Shown here in pieces: positions 26,641-35,852 of a stretch of DNA of 64,000 nt (positions are counted from its first letter, which is position 1; every line of letters begins with the position of its first letter). Below the pieces are notes generated by a model that saw nothing but the letters and a program-made list of their open reading frames with translations, had not been told where the DNA came from and searched no databases. Location: positions 18,947 through 82,946 of the forward strand of contig JAABQK010000012.1 in assembly GCA_011391495.1 (NCBI GenBank), read 5' to 3'. The DNA is from Hydrogenophaga sp. Its GTDB lineage: Bacteria > Pseudomonadota > Gammaproteobacteria > Burkholderiales > Burkholderiaceae_C. Both the position numbers and the translations under genes were made by a program.

Positions 26641-26679
26641 GCTCTGACGGGTGCCAGCCGGTCCGGCACCCGTCAGAGC
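26641..26679. terminator. Bidirectional terminator hairpin between convergent genes
   Basis: GCTCTGACGGGTGCC (26641-26655) pairs perfectly with GGCACCCGTCAGAGC (26665-26679), loop of 9 nt. No T-run follows. It overlaps the last codons of the FAD oxidoreductase gene, whose stop is inside the right arm. Confidence 0.75.
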
Positions 26680-27983
26680 ACGTCGCGCAGCCGGTGCCAC
26701 AGCATGCCCAGCGCCAGGCTGGGCGTGCGCAGCAGCGGCCCGCCGGGAAAACGGTGGTGCTTCAGGCGCGCGAACACATCAAAGCGCCCCGCCTGCCCCG
26801 CCACCGCCTCGGCCACCAGCTGGCCGGCCAGGCCGGTGAGCGCCACGCCGTGGCCGCTGAAGCCCTGCAGGTAATACAGGTTGTCACCCAGGCGGCCGAA
26901 GTCGGGCGCGCGGTTCATGCTGATGTCCACGAAGCCACCCCACACGAACTCGACCGGCACATCCTTCAGTGCCGGAAACACCGCGCCCATGCGCTGCGCC
27001 ATCACGCCTTTCAGGTTGGGCGGCGTCATGGTGGTGTAGCTCACCCGGCCGCCGAACAGCATGCGGTGGTCGGCGCTGAAGCGGAAGTAGTCGAGCACGA
27101 AATTGTTGTCGCACACCGCCGCGTGGTCCGGAATCAGGCGCGCGCACAGCGCCGGGTCGAGCGGCGCCGTGCCCACGATGTAGGTGCCCACCGGCATGAT
27201 GCGCGGCGCGATGTCGGGCGCCACCAGCGGCCCGTACTCGGGCAGCATGCAGTTGCCCGCCAGCACGCCAAAGCGCGCCGTCACCTGGCCCTGCGCGGTG
27301 CCGGCCACCAGCGTGGCGCCACGCCGCAGGCCGGTCACCGGCGAGCCTTCGAAGATGCGCACGCCCGCGGCCTCGGCCGCGCGCGCCAGGCCCAGCGCGT
27401 ACTTCAGCGGGTGCAGGTGGCCGGAGCGCTGCTCGTGGAACGCGGCCACGTAGCGCGGGCTGTCGATGAAGCGCGCCACGTCGGCACCCTCGGCCCAGGC
27501 AGAGGGCACGCCGCGCAGGTTGTGGTCGTCGCACTCCTCGCGCAGCGCGCGCGCCTTCTTGGGCGAGTCGGCCACGTAGGTGTAGCCGCGCCGCCAGTCG
27601 CAATCCATGCCGTGTGCGGCCATGCGCTGCTCGATCAGGTCCACCGCCTGCAGCGACATGTCCCAGGCGCGCTGCGCATCCGCCGCGCCCAGTTGCTGCT
27701 CGAACGGACCCTGCCCGCTCGCGAAGCCCACGATCGCCTGGCCGCCGTTGCGCCCGCTGGCGCCGCTGCCCACCCGGTCGGCTTCCAGGAGGACCACGGA
27801 GAGCCCCTGTTGCGCCAGTTCCAGCGCCGCACTCAGGCCCGCAAAGCCGCCACCCACCACCACCACGTCGGCCTGCACCGCGCCCTGCAGCGGCGGGGCA
27901 GGCCGAGGCCGGTTCACGCTGGCCTCGTAGTAGCTCAACTGGTTGAGCTGGGTGTCCGAACCGACAAGCGAACGACGGAACAT
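26673..27983 (-). CDS. puuB: FAD-dependent gamma-glutamylputrescine oxidoreductase (PuuB-like)
   Basis: FAD enzyme of 436 residues in the DAO/glycine-oxidase family. The FAD-binding VVVGGGFAGLSAALEL is near residues 40-55, and the segment SGRNGGQAIVGFA near 75-87 is typical of PuuB/OrdL proteins. It likely oxidises the free amine end of gamma-glutamylputrescine, giving the aldehyde for PuuC. The ATG at 27983 lies 7 nt from a GGGGAGG site; another ATG at 27989 overlaps the agmatinase stop. It is co-transcribed with the ureohydrolase gene. Confidence 0.88.
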   Translation of the reverse strand: MFRRSLVGSDTQLNQLSYYEASVNRPRPAPPLQGAVQADVVVVGGGFAGLSAALELAQQGLSVVLLEADRVGSGASGRNGGQAIVGFASGQGPFEQQLGAADAQRAWDMSLQAVDLIEQRMAAHGMDCDWRRGYTYVADSPKKARALREECDDHNLRGVPSAWAEGADVARFIDSPRYVAAFHEQRSGHLHPLKYALGLARAAEAAGVRIFEGSPVTGLRRGATLVAGTAQGQVTARFGVLAGNCMLPEYGPLVAPDIAPRIMPVGTYIVGTAPLDPALCARLIPDHAAVCDNNFVLDYFRFSADHRMLFGGRVSYTTMTPPNLKGVMAQRMGAVFPALKDVPVEFVWGGFVDISMNRAPDFGRLGDNLYYLQGFSGHGVALTGLAGQLVAEAVAGQAGRFDVFARLKHHRFPGGPLLRTPSLALGMLWHRLRDVL

Positions 27984-27985
27984 GC

Positions 27986-28936
27986 TCATGCCTCCCCGGC
28001 TGGTGCGTGCGCCGCGTGTCGTGCCACGCGGGCGCACAGGTAAGTCCACACGAAGGCAGCGGCAGCATTGCTGGTGAGTTCGGCGTGGTCGTAGGCCGGT
28101 GCCACTTCCACGCAGTCCATGCCGATCCAGTTGAGGTCGGCCAGTTCTTCCAGAAACGTCAGCACCTGCGAACTCGTCAGGCCGCCCGGCTCGGGTGTGC
28201 CGGTGCCGGGCGCAAACGCCGGGTCGAGCACGTCGATGTCCAGCGTCAGGTACACCGGCCGCTGGCCGATGCGCTGGCGGATCGCGCCGATCGCCGGTTG
28301 CAGTCCCGCGCCGTCGAGCCCGCGCAGCGCGCGCGCGGTGAAGATCTGACCGCCCTGGTCCGCCACGTACTCGCGCGCGGCGCGCTCGCCGCTGGAGCGG
28401 ATGCCGATCTGCACCGTGTGCGCCGGGCTGATCAGCCCTTCCTGCAGCGCTTCGTAGGTCCAGGTGCCGTGGCCCGAAGGCTCGCCGAAGTGGTCGCTCC
28501 AGGTGTCGCAATGCGCGTCGAAATGCACGATGGCCAGCGGCTCGCCGTCACCGTACCGCGCCTTCGCCGCGCGCAGCAGCGAGAGCGTGACGGAGTGGTC
28601 GCCGCCCAGGAACACGCAGTGGTGCTTCGCCATCAGGGCCGCGGCCTGCGCCTCGATGGCGCGGCGCACCTCGGGCAGCGGCGAGGCGTTGGGCAGGCGC
28701 ATGTCCAGCGCATCGCCCAGGAACTCCAGCGGCGAGACGTCGAACACCGGGTGGATGCCGTCGCACAGCATCAGGCTGGCGGCACGGATCGCCTGCGGCC
28801 CGAAGCGCGCACCGGGCCGGTTCGTCACCACGCCGTCAAACGGCACACCGGCGATGGCAAACGGCTGGTCAAGCAGCGTGGACGCGGCCAGAAAACGGTT
28901 GGTGTTGTTGGCGAAGGCAAACTGTCCCGTGGCCAT
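27986..28936 (-). CDS. speB: Agmatinase-family ureohydrolase
   Basis: Manganese-dependent ureohydrolase of 316 residues. The three metal-binding blocks are present: GGDHSVTLSLL near residue 112, HFDAHCDTW near 137-145, and LDIDVLDPAFAPGTGTPEPGG in the C-terminal half. Agmatine would give putrescine and urea, which fits the gamma-glutamylation genes around it; guanidinobutyrase is an alternative. The ATG at 28936 has an AAGGA site; 23 upstream codons in the same frame do not look native. The stop adjoins the PuuB-like start. Confidence 0.88.
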   Translation of the reverse strand: MATGQFAFANNTNRFLAASTLLDQPFAIAGVPFDGVVTNRPGARFGPQAIRAASLMLCDGIHPVFDVSPLEFLGDALDMRLPNASPLPEVRRAIEAQAAALMAKHHCVFLGGDHSVTLSLLRAAKARYGDGEPLAIVHFDAHCDTWSDHFGEPSGHGTWTYEALQEGLISPAHTVQIGIRSSGERAAREYVADQGGQIFTARALRGLDGAGLQPAIGAIRQRIGQRPVYLTLDIDVLDPAFAPGTGTPEPGGLTSSQVLTFLEELADLNWIGMDCVEVAPAYDHAELTSNAAAAFVWTYLCARVARHAAHAPAGEA

Positions 28937-29186
28937 GGGCGGTCCTTGCTGGGAAGAAGGTGAAGGAGGTGGGAGGGCATCCTGATTGGAACCCCAAGAT
29001 ACCAAGATTCAGGCCAAACCATGAGTCCAATCGAAACGATGCGGCATCGTCCACCGCCACCGGCGGGAGTAGCCACACACCCTGCCCGCTTCCAGCCACT
29101 CGGCTAGCATCCCTCGCTGCCCGCTGCCCGCTGGCCTGCGCTCGGCACCGGCAGCTCCCTTTAAAACACCACATCAGGACACCAGC

Positions 29187-29795
29187 ATGAAGCTCTACTA
29201 CTCACCCGGCGCCTGCTCGCTTTCGGCCCACATCGCCCTGTGCGAATCCGGCCTGCCCTTCGAAGCCATCGCCGCCCCCACCAAGACCCACCAGCTGCCC
29301 GATGGCAGCGACTACCACCAGGTCAACCCGCTGGGCTACGTGCCTTTTCTGGCACTCGACAGCGGCGAGGGCCTGCGCGAATGCCCGGTGATCATGCAGT
29401 ACATCGCCGACCAGGTGCCCGCCAGGCACCTGGCCCCGCCCGCCGGCACCATGCCGCGCTACCGTCTCATGGAATGGCTCAACTTCATCGGCACCGAACT
29501 GCACAAGGGTTTCTCGCCGCTGTTCACGCCCGGCATGCCCGAGGAAGCGAAGGCACTGGCCAGAACGCGCCTGCTGCAGCGCCTGACCTGGGTGGACGGC
29601 GAACTCGTCGGCAAGACGTACCTGCTGGGCGACGATTTCACCGTGGCCGATGGCTATCTCTTCACCGTGACCAACTGGGCCGGCTTCGTGAAGCTCGACA
29701 TCTCGGGCCTGGTGAACTTGGGCGCCTACCGCACCCGCGTGGGCGCACGCCCGGGCGTGCAGGCCGCCATGAAGGCTGAGGGGCTGCTCGGTTAA
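29187..29795 (+). CDS. Glutathione S-transferase family protein (beta-class-like)
   Basis: Cytosolic protein of 202 residues. The N-terminal thioredoxin-like domain begins KLYYSPGACSLSAHI, where Cys10 takes the place typical of bacterial beta-class GSTs. The VNPLGYVPFL segment with its cis-proline lies near residues 46-55, and the helical domain follows to the end. No substrate can be named. It is a single-gene unit with a terminator shared with the convergent MFS gene. Confidence 0.92.
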   Translation: MKLYYSPGACSLSAHIALCESGLPFEAIAAPTKTHQLPDGSDYHQVNPLGYVPFLALDSGEGLRECPVIMQYIADQVPARHLAPPAGTMPRYRLMEWLNFIGTELHKGFSPLFTPGMPEEAKALARTRLLQRLTWVDGELVGKTYLLGDDFTVADGYLFTVTNWAGFVKLDISGLVNLGAYRTRVGARPGVQAAMKAEGLLG

Positions 29796-29817
29796 GCGCT
29801 GCGCTGCCGGGGCAAAG

Positions 29818-29841
29818 AGAGGGGCTCTGCGGAGCCCCTCT
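29818..29841. terminator. Bidirectional terminator hairpin
   Basis: AGAGGGGCTC pairs with GAGCCCCTCT around the loop TGCG, between the convergent GST and MFS genes. Only short T-runs flank it. Confidence 0.75.
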
Positions 29842-29860
29842 GTCGTAGGCTCATGGCGGC

Positions 29861-31120
29861 CTACAACGCGCGCTGCCGCAGCGCCAGCGCCGCCCCGACC
29901 CAGAGTGCCAGCGCCGAAAACACCAGCCCGCGCGCCAGGCCTCCCGGCCCGTCGGCGATGAAGCCGACCACCGTGGGGCCGACGATCTGGCCGGCGGCGA
30001 AGACGATGGTGAAGGCGCTGATGCCGGCGGCCCATTGCGCGGGCGGCAGGTTGTGCCGCACCAGCGCCGTGGTGGACGCCACCACCGAGAGAAACACCGC
30101 GCCGAACAGCAGACCCGAGGCAATGACCAGCGGCCACGCCGTGGTGAGCGCGGGCAGGATGGCGGCCACGCCGAGCAGGGCATTGAGCCGCGCGAGCGCC
30201 TGCCCGTTTTTGTGCCGGTCCAGCAGGCCCGCCCAGATGCGCGACGACGCGATGACCGCCACACCGAGCAGCGAATAGAACAGCGTGACCGCGCCCGGGC
30301 TGCTGCCCTGCTCGCGCAGCAGCGCGATCACGAAGGTCATGTAGCCGATGTAGCCCACGCCGAAGCCGGTGTAGCCGGCCAGGGCAAAGGCGAAGTCGCG
30401 CGGGCGGAACACGCGCTGCGCCAGCTTGCCGGCCGCGTGGCCACCGCTGGCGGGCTGCGCCGGAGCCCCGGCCTCGCTCGCCGACAGCAGCCGCGCCGGC
30501 CAGGCGAGCAGCGCCGTGGCGAGCGCACACAGCAGCGCCAGCGCCCACCAGGCCCAGGTCCACGCATGGGGCTGGCCGGCCGCACGCTCCAGCACCCAGG
30601 GCACGCCCAGCGCGGAGAGCACGATGCCCAGCCCGGTGCCGCCGTAGTAGAGCCCGAGCAGGAAGCCGCTGCGCTGCGGCTGGCGCGCACCCAGGCGCGC
30701 CGCCAGCAGGCCGCCGGCGATGAACACCAGCGCACTGGCCACACCGGCCAGCCCGCGCTGCACGAGCAGCGGCGTGGCGCTGGTGAAAAACCCGCTGAGC
30801 GCCATGAACACCGTGGCCAGCGCCGAACCCCAGAGCAGCAGCGCCGTGGGTGAGCTGCGCCGCATCAGCCAGGGGGTGGCCAGCGCACCCAGCAGGTAGC
30901 CCAGCGCGTTGGCGGTGTTCATGGCACCGGCCAGCGTGTAGCTCCAGCCCAGGTCGGCGCGCATGGTGGGCAGCAGCAGGCCGTAGGCAAAGCGCGTGAT
31001 GCCGAGCGACACGGCGGCGCCGAGCGAGAGCGCGAGCGCCAGCCGCACATAGGGTGTCGCACCGGGCGTGCGCTCAGGGGCTTCGGGATTCAGCGGGGTG
31101 GACGGGGTGCGGCGGTGCAT
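29861..31120 (-). CDS. YbfB/YjiJ-family MFS transporter
   Basis: Twelve-helix major facilitator protein of 419 residues. The N-terminal half has FAYGLLLPTMRADLGWSYTLAG near the first helix pair, a hallmark of the YbfB/YjiJ group. A long polar loop near residues 215-240 separates the two halves. It probably exports a small molecule, substrate unknown. The ATG at 31120 is used here; an in-frame TTG lies 7 codons upstream. Confidence 0.88.
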   Translation of the reverse strand: MHRRTPSTPLNPEAPERTPGATPYVRLALALSLGAAVSLGITRFAYGLLLPTMRADLGWSYTLAGAMNTANALGYLLGALATPWLMRRSSPTALLLWGSALATVFMALSGFFTSATPLLVQRGLAGVASALVFIAGGLLAARLGARQPQRSGFLLGLYYGGTGLGIVLSALGVPWVLERAAGQPHAWTWAWWALALLCALATALLAWPARLLSASEAGAPAQPASGGHAAGKLAQRVFRPRDFAFALAGYTGFGVGYIGYMTFVIALLREQGSSPGAVTLFYSLLGVAVIASSRIWAGLLDRHKNGQALARLNALLGVAAILPALTTAWPLVIASGLLFGAVFLSVVASTTALVRHNLPPAQWAAGISAFTIVFAAGQIVGPTVVGFIADGPGGLARGLVFSALALWVGAALALRQRAL

Positions 31121-31189
31121 GGCCCGGCCATTGTCGGCCAAAGGTCCGGTGCCCGGCGGGCGTCCGGAGGCGCCCTGCAGGTGGCCGGC

Positions 31190-31645
31190 TCAGGCGCCGG
31201 AGGCCGGCGTGCCGATGGCGTGGCCGCGTGGCCAGGCCGTTTCGCTGGCCGCCGGCACGGTCTGCGGCAGTTCGAACTCCTGCCAGAACAGCCGCAGGTG
31301 CCGGGCCACCATGCCGCGCAGGGTCTCGGCCAGCCGGGTGCCGGGCTCGCCCTCCAGGTACCCGTGCACACGCAGCTCCTGCAACAGGTCGAACACCAGG
31401 GGATCGTGCCCCAGGGGCCGGCGTTCCAGCGCCCCGATCGCGGCCAGCAGCGGGTGATCCTGCGTGGCCGGGTCCACCCGTGGTGCCGCACCCGAATCGA
31501 TCAGCACCGCGCGCAGGGCGTCAAAGAACACGGCGTGACCGCTGACCAGGCCCGACACGCGCTGCAGCAGGCGCACCAGCAGATGCAGGTGACAGGAGAC
31601 GCCGGTGAAGACGTCGATGCGAGGCAGCGGGGCGGTGTGCGACAT
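31190..31645 (-). CDS. Hypothetical protein
   Basis: Predicted protein of 151 residues from an ATG at 31645; the frame is open further upstream but that part is proline- and cysteine-rich and looks non-coding. The sequence is mostly helical, with an N-terminal segment rich in leucine and histidine (TGVSCHLHLLVRLLQRVSG) and no family that I recognise. There is no clear ribosome site. It lies 69 nt before the MFS gene end and 213 nt from hemerythrin, on the same strand as both. Coding status is probable rather than certain. Confidence 0.5.
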   Translation of the reverse strand: MSHTAPLPRIDVFTGVSCHLHLLVRLLQRVSGLVSGHAVFFDALRAVLIDSGAAPRVDPATQDHPLLAAIGALERRPLGHDPLVFDLLQELRVHGYLEGEPGTRLAETLRGMVARHLRLFWQEFELPQTVPAASETAWPRGHAIGTPASGA

Positions 31646-31858
31646 AGCAGGGCGGGGCAAAGGAACATCCAGACCGGTGCCGGGCACACAGGGGCACGAT
31701 GCACACCCCCGGGCGCCATCAGCCCCCAGCTGCCCGGCCGGGCATTCTAGTGGCACGTTCGTCCGGTCCGTGGGACCAATCGGGGAAGAGCCACTTGGGG
31801 GACAGACCGTTGGACTGGTGCCGGAGACCCTGCACCCGCCTGCCGCAATGCCTGAGGC

Positions 31859-32455
31859 TCAGCCCTGGCCCAGGCCCACCGGTGCCGGTGCACGCATCAC
31901 GATCTGCGTGAACAGGCGGTCGAACTGGGCGTCACGCGGAATGCGGTGGTTCAGCGGGTCCTGGTTGGTGGCAAAGGCGGCGTTGAGCGCGTGCCAGTCG
32001 GCTTCGGTCAGGTGCTTTTCGGCCTCGGGCAGCACCACGGTCTCTTCCACCCGCATGTGCTGCAGGTAGAAGTCCACATAGCGGGTCACCTCTTCTTCAA
32101 ACGCCTGGCGACGCGTGTCGCCCAGGTACTCCCAGGCCATCAGCAGGTGCATGAGTTCGCGCACCCGCATCTCGCCGCCCATGTGGTCGCGTTCGAGCTG
32201 GTCGATCGCCGACATCACATGCGGCGCCACCCGCACCACACGCGGAAACAGCAGGTCCGACTCCTTGGGGTGGTGGTGCTTCTCAGGGAATTCGTCGATG
32301 TAGAACAGCATGGCGCGCACCACATCGAAGTACAGATCACGATCGCCTTTGCCCTCGGGGTCGGGGCCGCGGCGGACCATCTGCGTCAGCGACTGCAGCA
32401 TCGCGGCCAGCGTGGCGTGTTCGTCGCGTATGACACGCAGGGCTTCGTGGTTCAT
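31859..32455 (-). CDS. Hemerythrin-domain protein
   Basis: Cytosolic four-helix protein of 198 residues that likely binds a di-iron centre. The expected ligands are visible as RDEHATL near residue 13, FPEKHHHPKESDLLFP near 56-71, RDHMGGE near 89-95 and HMRVEETVVLP near 133-143. Such proteins sense or store oxygen, or protect against nitric oxide and related stress. A Dnr/FNR-type box (32534-32547) lies upstream at the spacing expected for activation, so expression probably rises when oxygen falls. Confidence 0.92.
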   Translation of the reverse strand: MNHEALRVIRDEHATLAAMLQSLTQMVRRGPDPEGKGDRDLYFDVVRAMLFYIDEFPEKHHHPKESDLLFPRVVRVAPHVMSAIDQLERDHMGGEMRVRELMHLLMAWEYLGDTRRQAFEEEVTRYVDFYLQHMRVEETVVLPEAEKHLTEADWHALNAAFATNQDPLNHRIPRDAQFDRLFTQIVMRAPAPVGLGQG

Positions 32456-32533
32456 GGTCTTGTCTCCTGATAACCCGACCGTGCGGTCAGCGAATATGAA
32501 CCGCGACTATCGCAAAGTCGGTCGCGGCGGGCC

Positions 32534-32547
32534 TTGACACACATCAA
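32534..32547. promoter_or_regulatory. FNR/Dnr-type box upstream of hemerythrin
   Basis: TTGACACACATCAA; its reverse complement TTGATGTGTGTCAA matches TTGAT-N4-GTCAA. A GATAGT hexamer on the minus strand (32506-32511) lies 32 nt from its centre, as expected for a class II activated -10 box. Confidence 0.65.
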
Positions 32548-32601
32548 GGACGCGCCCGAGCGCACGCACCAGCGACGGCCGGCAAGGCCGTGCCCCGGCG
32601 T

Positions 32602-34992
32602 TCAGTGCCCCACAGGGGGCTTCCAGCGCTTGAGCAGCAGGGCGTTGCTGACCACGCTCACCGAGCTCAGCGCCATCGCGGCGCCGGCCAGCACCGGGCT
32701 CAGGTAGCCCAGCGCCGCCAGCGGAATGCCGACCACGTTGTAGGCAAAGGCCCAGAACAGGTTCTGCCGGATCTTCGCCACGGTGCGGCGCGAAATGTCG
32801 AGCGCGGCGGCCACCAGCATCGGGTCGCCGCGCATGAGTGTGATGCCGGCCGCATGCATGGCCACGTCCGAGCCGCCCCCCTGGCTGTGGCTCATGGCCA
32901 GGCCCACATCGGCCGCCGCCAGCGCGGGCGCATCGTTCACGCCGTCGCCCACCATGGCCACGGTGTGGTGGCTCTCGCGAGATCCCTGCACGGAGGGTGC
33001 GGCGGGCGCGTGGCCGCCCTCCACCGCCGCCAGCGCCACGAGCCCCGGCGGCGTTTCGCGTTCACCCTGCTTGAGGCGCCGCACCACCGCGGCCTTGTCA
33101 CCCGGCAGCACCTCGGCAATCACCTCGCCCGCCGCGGCATCAAAGCCCAGCGTCCGGGCCATGGCCATCGCAGCACCCCGGTTGTCGCCCGACACCATGA
33201 ACAGCCGCAGGCCCTGTGCGCGCAAGCCGGCCAGCGCCGCGGCAACGCCGGGCTTGGGCTCGTCGGCGAAGGCCAGCAGCGCGAGCGGGGCCCAGCGATC
33301 GGCCTCGCCCTGTGCCGCCAGCACCGACACCGTGGCGCCTTCGGCCTGCAGCGTCTGTGCCCGCTCGGCCAGCGGGCCTAGGGTGGCCCCGAGCCCGTCC
33401 ATCCAGCGCAGGCTGCCCAGCGCCAGCCGCACGCCCTGCACCATGCCCAGGCTGCCAGACCCGGGCACCGCCTGCACGTCCTGCGCCGCATCCGTCGCCA
33501 CCGCCAGCCCGCGCGAGGCGGCGGCTTCCAGCACCGCGCGCGCCAGCGGGTGTGCGCTCTGCGCCTGCAGTGCGCTCGCCGCCTGCAGCACCGCCACCTC
33601 GTCCACACCCGCTGCGGCCTCGATCAGCTGCAAGCGCGGGTGGCCCACGGTGAGCGTGCCCGTCTTGTCAAACGCCACCGTGTCCACGCGGTGCGCGATC
33701 TCCAGCGCCTGCGCATCCTTGATCAGGATGCCGTGCTGCGCCGCCACGCCGGTGCCGGCCATGATGGCCGCCGGCGTGGCCAGGCCGAGCGCGCAGGGGC
33801 AGGCGATCACCAGCACCGCCACCGCGTGCAGCAGTGCCTGTTCCGCCGGCGCGCCCGCATAGAGCCAGCCGCCCAAGGTCACCAGCGCGATCACCAGCAC
33901 CACCGGCACGAACACCGCCGCCACCTGGTCCACCAGGCGCTGCACCGGCGCCTTAGCGGCCTGCGCATCCTGCACCAGCGCGATGATCCGGGCCAGCACG
34001 CTCTGAGCCCCCACCGCCCGCACGCGCAGCTCGACCGCACCGTCGCCATTGAGCGCGCCGCCGGTGACGAAGTCGCCCGGCTGCTTGGGCACCGGCATGG
34101 CTTCGCCGGTGAGCATGGATTCGTCTGCCTGCGTGGTGCCGAGCAGCACCTCGCCATCGGCCGCGAAGCGCTCGCCCGGCAGCACGCGGATCAGGTCACC
34201 GGGCAGCAGTTCGTCCACCGGCACGTCGGTGAGTTCGGTGCGCCGGATGCCATCGGGCAGCAGGTGGGCACGCTCGGGGCGCAGCGCGTGCAGCGCGCGG
34301 ATCGCGCTGGTGGTCTGGCGCTTGGCACGCGCTTCGAGCCACTTGCCCAGCAGCACCAGCGTGATCACCACCGCCGAGCCCTCGTAATACAGGTGCACCA
34401 TCTCGCCGGGCCCGGCGCGCCACCACAGCCAGGTGGAGAGGGCCCAGCCCGCCGAAGTGCCGATGGACACCAGCAGCTCCATGTTGCCGGTCAGTGCCTT
34501 CAGCGCATGCCAGCCGGCCTTGTAGAAACGCGCACCGAGCCAGAACTGCACCGGTGTGGCCAGCGCAAACTGCATCCAGGCCGGCAGCATCCAGTGCTGA
34601 CCGAACAGGTCGCCCAGCATGGGCAGGGCCAGCGGCGCCGAGAGCAGCACGCCGGCCAGCACCGGCAACAGGTCCAGCGGAATGCCCCTCCAGTGTTCGC
34701 CGCTGTCGGCGTCCATCGCGTCGATGGCGCGTGGTTCGTAGCCGGCGTCGCGCACGGCGCGCTTGAGGCGCGCCACGGTCTCGGCGTCGTCCGGTCCGGT
34801 GAGCGTGACCCGGGCCGATTCGGTGGCCAGGTTCACACTAGCCCCGCTCACGCCGGGCTGTTTCTTCAGCGCCTTTTCCACGCGCGAAACGCACGAGGCG
34901 CAGGTCATGCCACCAATGCCCAGGTCGATCTGGCAGACATCGGCTGGTTCGGGCACGGCAGCAGGGCCGGCAACTGCGGTCAACGTATTCAT
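32602..34992 (-). CDS. copA: Copper-exporting P1B-type ATPase
   Basis: Inner-membrane ATPase of 796 residues that pumps Cu(I) to the periplasm. An N-terminal HMA domain carries GMTCASC near residues 28-34. The membrane CPC motif sits in [13 protein letters not shown], the phosphorylation site in [12 protein letters not shown], and the hinge [12 protein letters not shown] toward the C-terminus. One HMA domain is present. A MerR-type promoter with a 19-bp spacer (34999-35029) controls it, divergent from the CopZ-CueR unit. Confidence 0.96.
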   Translation of the reverse strand: MNTLTAVAGPAAVPEPADVCQIDLGIGGMTCASCVSRVEKALKKQPGVSGASVNLATESARVTLTGPDDAETVARLKRAVRDAGYEPRAIDAMDADSGEHWRGIPLDLLPVLAGVLLSAPLALPMLGDLFGQHWMLPAWMQFALATPVQFWLGARFYKAGWHALKALTGNMELLVSIGTSAGWALSTWLWWRAGPGEMVHLYYEGSAVVITLVLLGKWLEARAKRQTTSAIRALHALRPERAHLLPDGIRRTELTDVPVDELLPGDLIRVLPGERFAADGEVLLGTTQADESMLTGEAMPVPKQPGDFVTGGALNGDGAVELRVRAVGAQSVLARIIALVQDAQAAKAPVQRLVDQVAAVFVPVVLVIALVTLGGWLYAGAPAEQALLHAVAVLVIACPCALGLATPAAIMAGTGVAAQHGILIKDAQALEIAHRVDTVAFDKTGTLTVGHPRLQLIEAAAGVDEVAVLQAASALQAQSAHPLARAVLEAAASRGLAVATDAAQDVQAVPGSGSLGMVQGVRLALGSLRWMDGLGATLGPLAERAQTLQAEGATVSVLAAQGEADRWAPLALLAFADEPKPGVAAALAGLRAQGLRLFMVSGDNRGAAMAMARTLGFDAAAGEVIAEVLPGDKAAVVRRLKQGERETPPGLVALAAVEGGHAPAAPSVQGSRESHHTVAMVGDGVNDAPALAAADVGLAMSHSQGGGSDVAMHAAGITLMRGDPMLVAAALDISRRTVAKIRQNLFWAFAYNVVGIPLAALGYLSPVLAGAAMALSSVSVVSNALLLKRWKPPVGH

Positions 34993-34998
34993 GGGTCG

Positions 34999-35029
34999 AG
35001 CATAAGCTTTACCCCCATGGGAAGGTCAA
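34999..35029 (-). promoter_or_regulatory. CueR-type promoter of the copper ATPase gene
   Basis: On the minus strand the -35 box TTGACC (35024-35029) and -10 box TATGCT (34999-35004) are separated by 19 nt. The spacer carries the inverted repeat CTTCCC/GGGGTAAAG. This long spacer is the hallmark of MerR-family activation. Confidence 0.85.
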
Positions 35030-35062
35030 GCGACAAGGTGTATCGTGGGCGCCTGAAAGGCC

Positions 35063-35093
35063 TTGACCTTGACACGGTGTCAAGCCCGATGAT
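35063..35093 (+). promoter_or_regulatory. CueR-type promoter of the copZ-cueR unit
   Basis: -35 TTGACC (35063-35068), 19-nt spacer containing the perfect palindrome CTTGACACGGTGTCAAG centred within it, and -10 GATGAT (35088-35093). It faces away from the copA promoter 34 nt to the left. Confidence 0.82.
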
Positions 35094-35122
35094 GTGCTTT
35101 TCAACCCTTCCAGGAGCACCCC

Positions 35123-35323
35123 ATGAGCCAACAGACCTTCACCGTGCAGGGCATGACCTGCGGTCACTGCGAAAAGGCCGTCACCACCGCCATCAGGACG
35201 CTCGACCCGCAGGCCGAGGTGCGCATCGACCGCAGCCAGAACCGGGTGGAAGTGAACACCACGCAGCCGCGCGAAGCCGTGGTGGCTGCCATCGTTGAAG
35301 AAGGCTACACGGTGGCCGCATGA
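35123..35323 (+). CDS. copZ: Copper chaperone, CopZ-type HMA protein
   Basis: Cytosolic protein of 66 residues with one heavy-metal-associated fold. The Cu(I)-binding GMTCGHC is at residues 10-16. It likely carries copper to the ATPase and to the CueR-type regulator gene downstream. It has its own MerR-type promoter at 35063-35093 and a good ribosome site (CAGGAG). A repeat element separates it from cueR. Confidence 0.94.
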   Translation: MSQQTFTVQGMTCGHCEKAVTTAIRTLDPQAEVRIDRSQNRVEVNTTQPREAVVAAIVEEGYTVAA

Positions 35324-35328
35324 AACTG

Positions 35329-35403
35329 GCCCCCACACTCCACCGCTGCGCGGGTCGCTGCCCCCCGGGGGGGCTGATCCGGCTTGGGGCGGCCCGGCGC
35401 CAG
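35329..35403 (+). repeat. Intergenic GC-rich repeat, copy 7 (divergent type)
   Basis: Follows the CopZ stop within 6 nt and ends 6 nt before the cueR start. It carries GCCCCCACACTCCACCGCTG, a CCCCCCGGGGGGG hairpin and GGCGGCCCGGCGCC. It is the least similar of the ten copies and may be a separate subfamily. Confidence 0.7.
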
Positions 35404-35408
35404 ATCGC

Positions 35409-35852
35409 ATGAAAAGCACCAACGACACAGAAGCGACGCTCGACGAGGTGAGCGTGTGGCCGGTCAACATCGGCGACGCGGCGCGCCTGAGCGGCATCTC
35501 GCCCAAGATGCTGCGCCACTACGAGGCGCTCGGCCTGCTCGGCGCCGTGACCCGCACCGACAGCAACTACCGCCAGTACAGCTTGGCCGACGTGCACACG
35601 CTGCGTTTCATCCGCCGCGCGCGCGACATGGGATTTGGCCTGGACGCCATCGCCGAACTGGTCAGCCTGTGGCACAACCGCAAGCGCAGCAGCGCCAGCG
35701 TGAAGCGCATTGCCCAGAAGCATCTGGACGAACTGGGCCAGCGCATCGAAGCACTGCAGGCGATGCAGCGCACGCTGGACGCCCTGCTGTGCCACTGCCC
35801 GGGCGATGACCGCCCCGACTGCCCGATCCTGGACGACCTGGCCCACCCCTGA
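35409..35852 (+). CDS. cueR: CueR-type copper-responsive MerR regulator
   Basis: Regulator of 147 residues. The N-terminal MerR winged helix (about 20-85) contains GISPKMLRHYEALGLL, then a dimerisation helix. The metal loop CHCPGDDRPDCPI near residues 129-141 has the two cysteines 8 or so residues apart used for Cu(I). The extra 18 or so N-terminal residues are unusual for CueR. The ATG at 35409 follows directly after the repeat element. It likely activates copA and its own unit through the paired 19-bp promoters. Confidence 0.92.
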   Translation: MKSTNDTEATLDEVSVWPVNIGDAARLSGISPKMLRHYEALGLLGAVTRTDSNYRQYSLADVHTLRFIRRARDMGFGLDAIAELVSLWHNRKRSSASVKRIAQKHLDELGQRIEALQAMQRTLDALLCHCPGDDRPDCPILDDLAHP

